DNA from: Candidatus Omnitrophota bacterium
GTDB taxonomy: Bacteria > Hinthialibacterota > Hinthialibacteria > Hinthialibacterales > JAKPRU01
DNA length: 7,834 nt
Reading direction: 5' to 3'
Assembly (NCBI GenBank): GCA_029557025.1
Contig: JAKPRU010000731.1
Coordinates: 1 to 7,834 of the forward strand
Every line of letters starts with the position of its first letter. Positions within the stretch are counted from its first letter, which is position 1. Below, in pieces: positions 1 to 6,741 of the stretch. Below the pieces are notes generated by a model. That model saw nothing but the letters and a program-made list of their open reading frames with translations. It did no database searches and was not told the DNA's origin. Position numbers and translations under genes: made by a program.

Positions 1-17
1 CCCCCGAAGATCGGGGG
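1..17 (-). terminator. GC-rich hairpin, possible terminator for the minus-strand gene
   Basis: CCCCCGA (1-7) pairs perfectly with TCGGGGG (11-17) around an AGA loop, giving a 7-bp, very GC-rich stem about 60 bases past the stop codon of the minus-strand gene ending at 77. On the plus strand no T-run follows, so a plus-strand terminator is unlikely. On the minus strand a T-run would lie before position 1, outside the window, so the terminator reading cannot be confirmed. Confidence 0.35.
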
Positions 18-29
18 GAATACAAGGGG

Positions 30-63
30 GGTTGAATTCGTGATCGCACCTTTCCATTCAACC
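30..63. repeat. 8-bp inverted repeat past the end of the minus-strand gene
   Basis: GGTTGAAT (30-37) is the exact reverse complement of ATTCAACC (56-63), separated by 18 bases. It lies between the stop codon at 77 and the GC-rich hairpin at 1-17. It could be a weak 3'-end stem-loop of the minus-strand transcript. The loop is long and no T-run follows on either strand, so a function is not established and chance is possible. Confidence 0.3.
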
Positions 64-76
64 TCTTTCAACTCCC

Positions 77-2554
77 TTATCGCCCCTTCTCCGCTTCAGC
101 AGATTCCACCGCGTATCCATCAACAAAACGAGTACGCCGAATCAATTTACCCGCTCGATCCCATAGAAATGCATCATCCACGCAACGGAAGTTCCTCCAT
201 GTGGACTGCGATTTCCTGTTCCCGTTGGTCCAGTACTGAGACCAGATACTGGTTCCATCCGTGTTGTGGTCCCAGCGCCATTTCATCTTGCCGTCTGGTG
301 TCCAGTAGGTCTCCGAACCGACTTTTTTACCGTCCTGATAGGTGACTTCATACTGGACCTGCCCATTATCGTAGAGCCAGCGTTCGGGGCCGTCCAAGCG
401 ATAATGTCCATCCTTGGTTACTTTTCCTTCATAAGAGCCTCTCAACTTTCCGTTGGGATAAAACGTATCGAGATCCTCTCTCTTCCTCCATTCCGCCGAA
501 ATCTTGAATTGGCCGGGATTGGCAGGAGCATCGCAGAGAATCCACGCCTCGTTCATCTCAAAATGAAGGCACGGGTGATTCATGGTTGTCATCAGGTGAA
601 TGATCCCATTGGGAGCCTGCGCAGCGACGGAGTAGCCCAGGGTCGGATCTTTCATCCCGTTTGTTCCCCAATGCGGGCCGATGTTCGGGATCGTATGACA
701 TTCATGTGGCTGCGCCGCGTCCAGCTTCTTGATGTGCCAGGTTTTTCCTTCGTCATCCGAGAGGGCGACAAAAGAACCCCGTTCTGTGATTCCCTTAGGT
801 TGCTTGTTGGTCGTGCTCTGGAAGTCGCTGGCGAAGAAAAGCCGCCCGCTTTGGAGCCGGATCAGTGTGGGTCGCTGATTGAACGCCAATGCCGCAAAAA
901 TGGTCCGGCTGACTTCCCAAGTCTTGCCGTGGTCGGATGAGATCGACTGGGGCATGTATCCGTCGATATCGGTATTCTTGCCGCCCAGGCCGAGAATGCG
1001 GCCGTCGGACAAAGGAACGAAGGTCGTATGGCGGCCCCCGGTTCGTCCGCCGGTGTCGTACCAGGTTTTGCCGTCGTCATCACTTGCCCATAGCAGCGAG
1101 GTTCCACCTTTTCCATCGCTGGCCACAAATATGGTTCCATCCAAGCGGAACGCACTGTTGATCGGCTGGGGAGAATACGATCCAACCGGTCCACGGATGA
1201 GAGGAAGGTGCAGGTCAACTCCATAGACTCTGTGCTTTTCAGGAGGACCGGGCAGTTCCTGCAAGCCAGGCTGATTCACCTGGAACCATGTGGCCCCGTT
1301 ATCTTCCGATTTGCACCACCGGAATGGGACCCCCGGTAGATCCACGCCGCCGGTGAACAAATACAAAATGCCCCGATCGTTCCAGAGTAGCGCGCTCTGC
1401 TCGGCGGCATCCGGAAAATCATAGAACAGTTCCGGCATATCCCATTGGTCGGAACCGAATCGAAGTCGGGTCATCATGAAACAGACATTGGGTTTGTATT
1501 CCGTCTCGTTTGTAGAGGAAGTGAAGAAGCAGGCAAGCACGTCACCGTTGGAGCAGACCGTCATTCCGGGGCTGTGATTGTGCCCCAGAACGGCCGGATG
1601 GATGCCCGCGGCCAGACGGTCATCCGCCTGGTCGTTATCCGGCGGAATCGGCAGCAACGGACGCATCGTGAAATAGGGCTTCTCTGGATCGGGACCCTGC
1701 TTTGCATAATGGGTCGATTGTTTGACGCACTGTACCGGAAATGGAATTTCCAGCCATGTTGAAGGTCTGGGCAATGGAGCCATTGCGACACGGAAACCTA
1801 CGGGGATTACGCCGTCGCCCATGCGAGCCGATTCATCCCCGCTGAACGGGTATTCCGGCGGAAGACCCGCGCGATTCGCCGAACGCAGGTAATAGGGCGA
1901 ATCCGGGGCTTGAATTCCTCCACCGCGAATGACACGCGCAACACCGGACTCAGGACCGACCGGATCGGTCTCATCAAAATCAGGGTACATGCCATGCCAG
2001 TCCAGGCACCATTCCGCCGGGAGACGGTGCATGTTCTTCAATCCCCAGGGATTCGGCGCATCCGGTTCGGGTGGCAGATCTCCCGATGAGAACAGGGTGG
2101 TTGTCCCCGCCCGGCAGGTGTATTCCCATTCCGCCTCGGTCGGCAGACGGTACGGCTTTCCTTCTCTTTTGCTGAGCCAATCGCAGAATGCCATGGCCTC
2201 TTTCCAGGAGATATTGCACACGTATGGTGCGCAGCGATCTGTTCCCGTGTAGTCCGGGCGAAACCGGCGGAACTGCTCGATGGTGACCTCAGTTTCAGAA
2301 AGATGGAATCCGTTGGTGATGGTTACTTTGCGCACGGGACGTTCATCCCAGTCCCCATCCGGGAGAAGCTCGAATTGTCCCAGATTCTCCGGCGGTGTGG
2401 GATTGAGTTCACCCATTTGAAACTCGCCCGCCTGAATCGGGATCATCTTCATGCCGATTGTGTTGGTGAAAGGCTCCATTTCAGCAGCGATGGCGCTCCG
2501 TTGCAGAAGGACTGCGAGAACAGCGATGATTGACAGAAGACGTTGAGGACGCAT
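77..2554 (-). CDS. Exported FGE-like / BNR sialidase-like / MORN-repeat fusion protein
   Basis: An 825-residue protein with three recognisable parts. Residues 1-24 look like a Sec signal peptide (RPQR, a hydrophobic core, then AIAA). Residues about 29-260 match the formylglycine-generating enzyme/sulfatase-modifying-factor fold, with GMKMIPIQAGEFQMGE, RLPTEAEWEY, RVIRGGG and VGFRVAM. The two catalytic cysteines of true FGE are missing: by alignment from RGG they fall at A216 and Y221. Residues about 325-660 form a sialidase/BNR propeller with four Asp boxes (SEDNGATW 416, SDDDGKTW 491, SSDHGKTW 539, SDDEGKTW 599). Residues about 697-815 carry MORN-like/YwqK-like repeats (YPNGKLRG, LYDNGQVQYEV, TPDGKMKWRW). 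The start is an ATG whose GGAG box (2562-2565, minus strand) sits 7 bases upstream. The gene is monocistronic in view and divergent from the ATPase gene. A role in binding or processing extracellular glycans is inference. The FGE-like part is more likely a binding or structural module than an oxidase. Confidence 0.9.
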   Translation of the reverse strand: MRPQRLLSIIAVLAVLLQRSAIAAEMEPFTNTIGMKMIPIQAGEFQMGELNPTPPENLGQFELLPDGDWDERPVRKVTITNGFHLSETEVTIEQFRRFRPDYTGTDRCAPYVCNISWKEAMAFCDWLSKREGKPYRLPTEAEWEYTCRAGTTTLFSSGDLPPEPDAPNPWGLKNMHRLPAEWCLDWHGMYPDFDETDPVGPESGVARVIRGGGIQAPDSPYYLRSANRAGLPPEYPFSGDESARMGDGVIPVGFRVAMAPLPRPSTWLEIPFPVQCVKQSTHYAKQGPDPEKPYFTMRPLLPIPPDNDQADDRLAAGIHPAVLGHNHSPGMTVCSNGDVLACFFTSSTNETEYKPNVCFMMTRLRFGSDQWDMPELFYDFPDAAEQSALLWNDRGILYLFTGGVDLPGVPFRWCKSEDNGATWFQVNQPGLQELPGPPEKHRVYGVDLHLPLIRGPVGSYSPQPINSAFRLDGTIFVASDGKGGTSLLWASDDDGKTWYDTGGRTGGRHTTFVPLSDGRILGLGGKNTDIDGYMPQSISSDHGKTWEVSRTIFAALAFNQRPTLIRLQSGRLFFASDFQSTTNKQPKGITERGSFVALSDDEGKTWHIKKLDAAQPHECHTIPNIGPHWGTNGMKDPTLGYSVAAQAPNGIIHLMTTMNHPCLHFEMNEAWILCDAPANPGQFKISAEWRKREDLDTFYPNGKLRGSYEGKVTKDGHYRLDGPERWLYDNGQVQYEVTYQDGKKVGSETYWTPDGKMKWRWDHNTDGTSIWSQYWTNGNRKSQSTWRNFRCVDDAFLWDRAGKLIRRTRFVDGYAVESAEAEKGR

Positions 2555-2576
2555 TGCTTTTCTCCGTGCGGCTGAA

Positions 2577-2616
2577 GAATTACGAATTACGAATTATGAA
2601 TTATGAATTACGAATT
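2577..2616. repeat. 7-bp tandem repeat, GAATTA(C/T) x5.7
   Basis: Five full head-to-tail heptamers (GAATTAC, GAATTAC, GAATTAT, GAATTAT, GAATTAC) and a partial sixth (GAATT) start 22 bases upstream of the minus-strand start codon. They are AT-rich in an otherwise GC-rich region. Read on the minus strand, the two GAATTAT units give CATAAT, one mismatch from a -10 box, so the array could contribute to promoter function for the minus-strand gene. I found no convincing -35 partner. Heptameric short tandem repeats of this kind are known as intergenic elements in several bacterial lineages. Confidence 0.85.
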
Positions 2617-2643
2617 GGGTAGAAAGGAAGGGAGGAAGAGAAA

Positions 2644-2699
2644 CCGGGGGCAAGATGCTCTCGCCTGGAGTTTGGACGCCGGGGGCAAGATGCCCTCGC
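2644..2699. repeat. Two copies of a 21-bp hairpin-forming intergenic repeat
   Basis: Copy 1 (2644-2664) and copy 2 (2679-2699) differ at one base: CCGGGGGCAAGATGC, then T in copy 1 or C in copy 2, then CTCGC. The period is 35 bases. Each copy folds as CGGGGGCA / loop AGA / TGCYCTCG with an 8-bp stem (2680-2698 in copy 2, with one G-T pair). No T-run follows, so this does not look like a simple terminator. It has the look of a dispersed REP-like element, which would have to be confirmed elsewhere in the genome. Confidence 0.65.
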
Positions 2700-2727
2700 T
2701 CCCCTGATTGGGTGATGTGCAGCGGCA

Positions 2728-2755
2728 TTGCATAGAACGGTTCCACCCGTAGAAT
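2728..2755 (+). promoter_or_regulatory. Possible sigma70-type promoter for the ATPase cassette
   Basis: TTGCAT (2728-2733) and TAGAAT (2750-2755) are separated by 16 bases. The -10 box matches five of six consensus bases and the -35 box three of six. A start near 2762 would leave a leader of only about 15 bases before the ATG at 2777, just enough to hold the GGGAG ribosome binding site at 2763-2767. The match is by eye and the organism's own promoter consensus is unknown. Confidence 0.25.
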
Positions 2756-2776
2756 GCTTTTTGGGAGAAATATCCA

Positions 2777-3613
2777 ATGGAAAAAGTTACGATTGAAGGA
2801 GTCGAATTAACTCTGGCGAATCCGGTGGAATGGCCTGCGGAGTGGGTCGGGCGACCAGATTTATTGCTCCAGGTGATTGCGGCGTGGATGAAAGTCACCG
2901 AAGAAGATTTGCCGTTGCATCCCCGCCTGCTTGGCAAACCGGGTGTCGGAAAAACCACCTTGGCTTATGCCGCCGCAAAAACCCTGAACAGGGAGGTGTA
3001 CCTGTTCCAGGCCACCATGGACACCCGCCCGGAAGACCTGATTGTCACGCCGGTGATCGCGGAACAGGGCAAGCTGCGGTACGTGGCCAGCCCCGTCGTG
3101 ACAGCGATGATCCGGGGTGGGGTGTGTATTCTCGACGAGGGTAACCGGATGAGCGAGAAAAGCTGGGCTTCGCTGGCTCCGCTTCTGGACAACCGGCGCT
3201 ATGTCGAATCGCTGGTCGCCGGAATCACGATCAAAGCATCCCCCGAGTTTCGACTGTGCGCCACAATGAACGATGATGCCAGCACATTTGATCTGCCGGA
3301 ATACATCCATTCGCGACTTCAGCCGCAAATTCTGATCGAGTTCCCGGAACGGGATGAGGAAGCGCTGATCTTGCGCCGCAACCTGCCGTACGCGGATGAA
3401 TCTATCCTGAAATATGTGGTCAATTTCCTTCAGCGGGCGCATGAAAGCCAGGAACGGTACACCGTGCGGGATGGCATCAATGTGGCCCGATATGCGATCA
3501 AGCTGCTTCAAATCTCCAACGGCAAATCGCCCGATGAACCCTTGGGCGCTCAAGAGGCTCTCATTCGCGCAGTGACCTCGATTCTTGGCGAAGATGCAAC
3601 TTTCTACCTCTGA
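2777..3613 (+). CDS. MoxR-like AAA+ ATPase (AAA_5 type)
   Basis: A 278-residue AAA+ ATPase. Visible motifs are Walker A GKPGVGKTT (53-61), Walker B CILDEGNR with D120/E121, sensor 1 CATMND with N165, a probable arginine finger in YIHSRLQ (R180) and a possible sensor-2 arginine in YTVRDG (R231). The pattern is that of the MoxR/CbbQ/NorQ/GvpN branch, whose members form rings that remodel or activate partner proteins. There is no signal peptide or membrane segment, so it is cytoplasmic. The ATG is preceded by GGGAG (2763-2767). Its 3' end overlaps the next gene in another frame, which implies translational coupling and a joint function. The vWA-domain partner usual for MoxR proteins is not encoded on either side within the window. 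The exact subfamily cannot be set from the sequence alone, but ATPase identity is secure. Confidence 0.88.
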   Translation: MEKVTIEGVELTLANPVEWPAEWVGRPDLLLQVIAAWMKVTEEDLPLHPRLLGKPGVGKTTLAYAAAKTLNREVYLFQATMDTRPEDLIVTPVIAEQGKLRYVASPVVTAMIRGGVCILDEGNRMSEKSWASLAPLLDNRRYVESLVAGITIKASPEFRLCATMNDDASTFDLPEYIHSRLQPQILIEFPERDEEALILRRNLPYADESILKYVVNFLQRAHESQERYTVRDGINVARYAIKLLQISNGKSPDEPLGAQEALIRAVTSILGEDATFYL

Positions 3614-5399
3614 GCCCTTTGCGTTCCTGCCGATCATCCACGGTTGCCTGGAGACCACCGTGGCCGTGCGGGAACGGCTGCTTATGTGTCGCCCGGACGC
3701 GATTGCCGTTGAACTGCCCCGCACCCTGGAACAAGCCGTAATTCAGGCCTGCCGACGACTGCCCCACTTGTCGGTAGTCTCCTATGAACAAAGCGATGGT
3801 CAACCGGTTTATGTGCTGATCGAACCGTGCGACGGGATTATCGAGGCTGTCCGGTTCGCCTTAGAACATGAGATCCCCCTGATTTTCGCTGACATGGACA
3901 CGGAAGAATACGGCCCGAAACTGGACCCGTTGCCGGACCCTTACGCCATCCGTCGAATCGGTTATGGGGCATACCTGGATGAGTATCTGAAATCCGGACT
4001 GGAAACACAGGACCCGGACGACCGGATGCGGGAGTCCTGTATGGCCTATCACCTTCAGGAATCCGCCCGCAAGTATGCAAGAATTGCCTTGGTATGCGGG
4101 TTGGCGCATGTTCCCGGAGTCCTTCGGGAAATCGAGACACCGCAGGCTTTTCCGATTCAGAGAACTCGCAGGGAAGGTGTCACAATCTGGAACCTGTCGA
4201 AGAGGTCCTCGCGGGAGGTCCTGTCGGAACCGGCATTCATCCAGGCCGCCTATGAGAAATACCGAACACGCTCCCAGGAACCGTCTCCTGACCGCCTGTT
4301 GCTTCATCGCGACCTTCTGGAACACGCCCGCCTGAAATATCACGAGAATGCGGGGGAAAAACTCTCAGTGAGCCAAGTGAATGTCTTTCATCAATATGGC
4401 AGGAACCTGGGGTTTCTTGAGGGCAAACTGGCGCCGGATTTGTACAACCTCATCCTCGCCGCCAGAGGGTGTGCGGATGACAACTTCGCGTATGAACTCT
4501 GGGATGCCGCCACCGACTATCCCTGGCATGATTCCACCGCGAAACTGCCCATCCTGGATATCAGCCCAGAGGATCTCCAGCGTCATTCCCGGCATGTCCA
4601 CTTTCATCGGACGTTCAAACGGTTGCGCAAGATTCTGCGCTCGATCCCTCCCCGAAAGCGTGAAAACCAGCCCGGCGAGTGGCGGGAACGCTGGGGGGGC
4701 GTGTTTATTTGCAGCTATCCTCCGGAAGATATTGTGATCGAGTCCTACGGCGCTTTTCTGCAAAAGAAGGGCAAGTCGATCCTGTCTGAGGAGAACACCC
4801 ATGTTGAGCCGTTCACAACCTCCCTCCTGGACGGCATCGACATCCGGGAAACGGTGCGGAACTGGCATGAGGGAAAAATCTATGTACGCGAATCCCGAAA
4901 TGTGCAGGGGAAAGTCGGGTCGGTGGTGGTGATTCTGGATGAGGATCATCCGTCGAAAGGGAAATCGAAGTATCCCTGGAAAAGTGTCTGGCATGGGGAG
5001 CACACTCAGGAATCCGATATGGCTTTCTATGCCACTCCCGCCGGAGAACATCTTGTCGGACCGGGGATCTCCCGCTGCGAGTACGGGGGATTTTTAATGA
5101 GCTATCCACCGGGCCGATTGGGAGATATCTGGTCCGATCCGTTTTATGAGATCACGCGAAACAAACCGGAACGATTACTGCTCGCCGGAATCGACTACAG
5201 CGAGGAGAGATTTATTGTTTACGCCGCGCGAAAACCGCCGCGTTCCTATTTCCAGGGATTTGCGGGCCGATTCAACCGGAAGATCATCTATATTCCCATC
5301 GGACAACTTTCGCCGGTTACGCTCAAGCAGATCCGGGTTTTCCATGTGCTGGACGGCCGCCATGTGCGCTCTTACGCGAGAGAATATATTTGGAAGTAG
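3594..5399 (+). CDS. TraB/PrgY/EreA-like protein with an unrecognised C-terminal half, ATPase partner
   Basis: A protein of 601 residues from ATG 3594. A TTG three codons upstream at 3585 is possible, and residue numbers here count from that TTG. The start overlaps the ATPase gene by 20 bases, with no clear ribosome binding site, which fits coupled translation. Residues about 13-185 resemble the TraB/PrgY/EreA/ChaN superfamily: LPIIHG (H19), RPDAIAVELP (E43), and LVCGLAHVPGVL (H175), where such families place conserved His and Glu residues. Known members differ widely (pheromone shutdown, erythromycin esterase, haem binding, Tiki protease), so the activity cannot be named. Residues about 230-350 are charged and probably helical. 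Residues 365-604 are unrecognised and contain GGVFICSYPP (371-380) and GGFLMSYPP (501-509), a hint of internal duplication. There is no signal peptide or clear membrane segment. As the ATPase partner it is the likely substrate or effector, which is inference. Confidence 0.75.
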   Translation: MQLSTSEPFAFLPIIHGCLETTVAVRERLLMCRPDAIAVELPRTLEQAVIQACRRLPHLSVVSYEQSDGQPVYVLIEPCDGIIEAVRFALEHEIPLIFADMDTEEYGPKLDPLPDPYAIRRIGYGAYLDEYLKSGLETQDPDDRMRESCMAYHLQESARKYARIALVCGLAHVPGVLREIETPQAFPIQRTRREGVTIWNLSKRSSREVLSEPAFIQAAYEKYRTRSQEPSPDRLLLHRDLLEHARLKYHENAGEKLSVSQVNVFHQYGRNLGFLEGKLAPDLYNLILAARGCADDNFAYELWDAATDYPWHDSTAKLPILDISPEDLQRHSRHVHFHRTFKRLRKILRSIPPRKRENQPGEWRERWGGVFICSYPPEDIVIESYGAFLQKKGKSILSEENTHVEPFTTSLLDGIDIRETVRNWHEGKIYVRESRNVQGKVGSVVVILDEDHPSKGKSKYPWKSVWHGEHTQESDMAFYATPAGEHLVGPGISRCEYGGFLMSYPPGRLGDIWSDPFYEITRNKPERLLLAGIDYSEERFIVYAARKPPRSYFQGFAGRFNRKIIYIPIGQLSPVTLKQIRVFHVLDGRHVRSYAREYIWK

Positions 5400-5423
5400 A
5401 ACACTCCAATCACAATTCAACCT

Positions 5424-5468
5424 GTTGACTTGGTCCATTCTGTCTACTCCATCCATCTTGTACTTCCC
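5424..5468. repeat. Degenerate 9-bp repeat in the spacer before the DAHP synthase gene
   Basis: The pyrimidine-rich stretch can be laid out as five nonamers: GTTGACTTG, GTCCATTCT, GTCTACTCC, ATCCATCTT and GTACTTCCC. They share a loose (G/A)TCCATNCT pattern. This resembles decayed short tandem repeats seen between genes in many environmental bacterial genomes. Divergence between units is high, so low sequence complexity alone could explain it. The surrounding 149-base spacer (5400-5548) has no gene that I can support and no terminator hairpin after the stop at 5399. Confidence 0.3.
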
Positions 5469-5477
5469 GGTTCTCCG

Positions 5478-5506
5478 TTTTCTTTCAGCCTCAATAGCGA
5501 TATAAA
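5478..5506 (+). promoter_or_regulatory. Possible promoter for the DAHP synthase gene
   Basis: TATAAA (5501-5506) matches five of six bases of the sigma70 -10 box. A poor -35 candidate, TTTTCT (5478-5483), lies 17 bases upstream. The position is about 40 bases before the GTG start and beyond the end of the TraB-like gene, so independent transcription of the biosynthetic gene is plausible. The assignment rests on the -10 box only. Confidence 0.25.
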
Positions 5507-5534
5507 TGAAAATTTGCAGGGATTCTGTCAGGTC

Positions 5535-5539
5535 GGAGG
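5535..5539 (+). promoter_or_regulatory. Ribosome binding site that fixes the GTG start of the DAHP synthase
   Basis: GGAGG ends 9 bases before GTG 5549. An in-frame ATG at 5561 would be 21 bases away, too far, and would remove the first beta strand (MIVTMK) that homologues possess. The GTG is therefore the better start. Confidence 0.75.
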
Positions 5540-5548
5540 CTTACAGCC

Positions 5549-6661
5549 GTGATTGTCACGATGAAAGCGGGTGCGTCCAAAGAACAGATCGACCATGTGA
5601 TTGCGGTCATTGAGGAATGCGGGTATAAGGCGCACCCCATTTTCGGCTCCAATTTAACCGTGTTGGCCGCTGTGGGAGACGAGCGGGGCAAGAGCGGCGT
5701 ATTCGAACGCTTGAGCAGTCAGCCGGGTGTCGGCAAGGTGGAGTACATTTTGCCTCCGTACAAGCTGGTGTGCAGGGAGATTGCTCCGGGTCTGGAACGA
5801 AAGCCGACTGTTGTGAGAGTCCGGATCCACCACAAGGGTGGGATTACAGAACGGGCGATTGGAGACGGCAGACTCTCGGTGATTGCCGGTCCCTGCTCCG
5901 TGGAATCGCTGGAACAGGTGATGACGTGCGCACGGGAAGCCAAAAAATACGGTGCAACCTTTCTGCGTGGCGGCGCATTCAAACCCCGCACCTCACCGTA
6001 CAGTTTCCAGGGACTGGCCGAGGACGGCCTGAAAATCCTTGCCGAAGCCCGCGAAGAATACGGGCTTGGTGTAGTGACCGAACTGATGGATGTCCACAAC
6101 CTGGACTTGGTGACCAAGTACGCGGATATCATCCAAATCGGCGCACGGAATATGCAGAACTTCATGCTCTTGAAGAACTTGGGAGATACCGATAGGCCGA
6201 TTCTTCTCAAACGGGGCATGTCCTCAACCATCGAGGAGCTGCTTATGTCGGCGGAATACGTGCTGTCGTGCGGGAATCCGAACGTAATTCTCTGCGAACG
6301 CGGAATTCGAACTTTCGAGACGGCATATCGAAACACCCTGGACCTGAACGCGGTCCCGGCTCTCCGCGCCACTACGCACCTGCCGATCATCGTCGATCCC
6401 AGTCACGGGACGGGCCGGTGGGAACTGGTAAAGCCGATGAGCCTGGCCGCGGTGGCAGCGGGGGCGGACGGTTTGATTATAGAAATCCACCCGGAACCGT
6501 CCAAAGCGTTTTCCGACGGTCAACAGTCTCTTAAACCGGAGAAATTCGGCGAGCTGATGGATGCCGTGGCGGCCGTAGCCCGTTGTGTCGGGAAACCGCC
6601 CTGTTGGGAGGATGAAACCGAATCGGCGACAGCAGGGACTATTCCGGATTCCCTGAAATAA
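5549..6661 (+). CDS. aroF: 3-deoxy-7-phosphoheptulonate (DAHP) synthase, type I beta with ACT-like N-domain
   Basis: A 370-residue enzyme that condenses phosphoenolpyruvate with erythrose 4-phosphate, the first committed step of aromatic amino acid synthesis, in the cytoplasm. Residues 1-70 form the ferredoxin/ACT-like regulatory domain ([14 protein letters not shown] to [10 protein letters not shown]). The barrel runs from about 105 to 345 with [67 protein letters not shown] and SDGQQSL. The metal ligands of the Thermotoga maritima enzyme (Cys102, His272, Glu298, Asp309 from memory) all map with the same +14 offset to C116, H286, E312 and D323. The extra residues lie in the linker at about 85-105. 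The N-domain suggests feedback control by tyrosine or phenylalanine, as in homologues. There is no chorismate mutase domain, and the last 20 residues are an unconserved tail. The gene symbol varies between genomes (aroF or aroG). Confidence 0.95.
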   Translation: MIVTMKAGASKEQIDHVIAVIEECGYKAHPIFGSNLTVLAAVGDERGKSGVFERLSSQPGVGKVEYILPPYKLVCREIAPGLERKPTVVRVRIHHKGGITERAIGDGRLSVIAGPCSVESLEQVMTCAREAKKYGATFLRGGAFKPRTSPYSFQGLAEDGLKILAEAREEYGLGVVTELMDVHNLDLVTKYADIIQIGARNMQNFMLLKNLGDTDRPILLKRGMSSTIEELLMSAEYVLSCGNPNVILCERGIRTFETAYRNTLDLNAVPALRATTHLPIIVDPSHGTGRWELVKPMSLAAVAAGADGLIIEIHPEPSKAFSDGQQSLKPEKFGELMDAVAAVARCVGKPPCWEDETESATAGTIPDSLK

Positions 6662-6741
6662 AGAAGCCGGGGAGGCGGGATTTGGCTGGAAGAGTCTGCT
6701 ATCATAAAAAGCTGCGCCTGCCGTAAATGGAGTCTAAGACC

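Noticed and set aside
266..940. 224-codon plus-strand open frame inside the sialidase-like gene
   Set aside because: It lies wholly antisense to a gene with clear domains, has no family motifs or ribosome binding site, and is explained by stop-poor antisense codons in GC-rich DNA.
2577..2699. CRISPR array
   Set aside because: The units are either 7-bp direct tandem repeats with no spacers or only two 21-bp copies with one 14-bp gap. There are no cas genes.
2608..2958. 116-codon minus-strand open frame running from the ATPase gene into the intergenic repeats
   Set aside because: Its C-terminal part would be translated from the repeat elements and its N-terminal part is antisense to the ATPase gene. 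No coding signal supports it.
2861..3724. 287-codon minus-strand open frame across the ATPase gene
   Set aside because: It is antisense to the Walker A, Walker B and sensor motifs and spans the junction of two real genes. Its translation has no recognisable motif.
4365..5051. 228-codon minus-strand open frame in the TraB-like gene
   Set aside because: Antisense shadow. The plus-strand frame is continuous, coupled to the ATPase gene and has recognisable N-terminal motifs.
5719..6390. 223-codon minus-strand open frame in the DAHP synthase gene
   Set aside because: It is antisense to a highly conserved enzyme whose metal ligands are all intact on the plus strand.
6662..6741. Terminator or riboswitch between the DAHP synthase gene and rsmD
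   Set aside because: I see no strong stem followed by a T-run and no recognisable riboswitch core in these 80 bases.
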